A stretch of DNA of 44,521 nucleotides from Selaginella moellendorffii (taxonomy: Eukaryota > Streptophyta > Lycopodiopsida > Selaginellales > Selaginellaceae), in the NCBI RefSeq assembly GCF_000143415.4, contig NW_003314285.1, forward strand, positions 412,838 through 457,358, written 5' to 3'. This document shows positions 44,489 to 44,521 of the stretch, one piece after another. The number at the start of each line of letters is the position of its first letter. Within the stretch, counting starts at the first letter, position 1. The notes below the pieces were generated by a model that had not been told where the DNA came from, made no database searches, and was given only the letters and a program-made list of their open reading frames with translations. A program made the position numbers and the translations under genes.

Positions 44489-44521
<33 letters not shown>
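44455..44521. repeat. CTA/TAG trinucleotide microsatellite at window end
   Basis: About 65 bp of CTA units with a few interruptions (CTC, CTACA), reaching the end of the window, probably within the 5' LTR of element H. Confidence 0.95.

Larger units (their letters stand above)
39548..44521 (-). mobile_element. Element H: decayed reverse Ty3/gypsy element
   Basis: Read on the minus strand from right to left it has a leader with TATA box, gag, protease, RT, RNase H, integrase and integrase tail, ending in a polypurine-like tract (39556-39545, GAGAAAAGGGGA). No chromodomain is visible. All domains are broken by stops and frameshifts. Its 3' LTR is absent, because the LTR of element G follows the tract almost at once. 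Its 5' LTR probably extends beyond the window. I could not assign a lineage. Confidence 0.82.

Noticed and set aside
44455-44521. CRISPR-like or satellite array at the window end
   Set aside because: A simple CTA trinucleotide microsatellite; no spacers.

Overview
This window looks like nuclear DNA from a vascular plant with a large, repeat-dominated genome. I found no host gene, rRNA gene, tRNA gene or CRISPR array. Nearly every base belongs to LTR retrotransposons of the Ty3/gypsy type, or to small elements inserted in them. Evidence for a plant: primer-binding sites matching plant initiator tRNA-Met, chromodomain retroelements, 5S-rRNA-bearing solo LTRs of Cassandra type, and heavy C-to-T / G-to-A decay as expected for methylated plant repeats. 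Element G resembles Tcn1/Sushi-type chromoviruses more than the usual seed-plant lineages. That hints at, but does not prove, a non-seed plant.

Layout. Element A (forward, 1-12582) is a LARD, meaning a long non-coding LTR element; its 5' LTR is cut by the window start. Element B (reverse, 1244-8497) is a complete LARD of the same family inserted in A, with duplicated target AAGAC and almost identical LTRs. At 12582/12583 A stops 11 bases into its 3' LTR and joins the middle of a reverse LTR belonging to element C, an older, AT-decayed LARD remnant (12583-13104, 28735-33401). Element D (forward, 13105-28729, duplicated target AAAAG) sits in C's LTR. It is the coding member of the family: gag, protease, RT, RNase H, integrase and chromodomain, all broken. 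Element E (forward, 14520-22889), another LARD, sits inside D's gag. A solo LTR (F, 21251-22386, duplicated target GTCGG) sits inside E's 3' LTR.

Right part. Element C's interior carries two 5S-bearing solo LTRs. It is then interrupted by element G (33402-39542), a chromodomain element whose Gag-Pol runs in one frame over 4.7 kb, with ten in-frame stops and no frameshift. Its 3' LTR carries a third 5S-bearing solo LTR and a 287-bp MITE. From 39548 to the end lies element H, a reverse, heavily decayed Ty3 element, ending in a CTA microsatellite. A 100-N assembly gap lies at 33802-33901.

How the parts relate. D and the LARDs share the LTR 5' part, the primer-binding site and about 80 bp of leader, the last ~0.5 kb of the interior, and the polypurine tract. 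The LARDs replace all coding sequence with a conserved ~5-kb non-coding interior and carry a private LTR 3' module with a perfect 12-bp hairpin and a CACGTG cluster. The likely reading is that D-type proteins mobilised the LARD RNAs. No copy here still encodes a full set of proteins.
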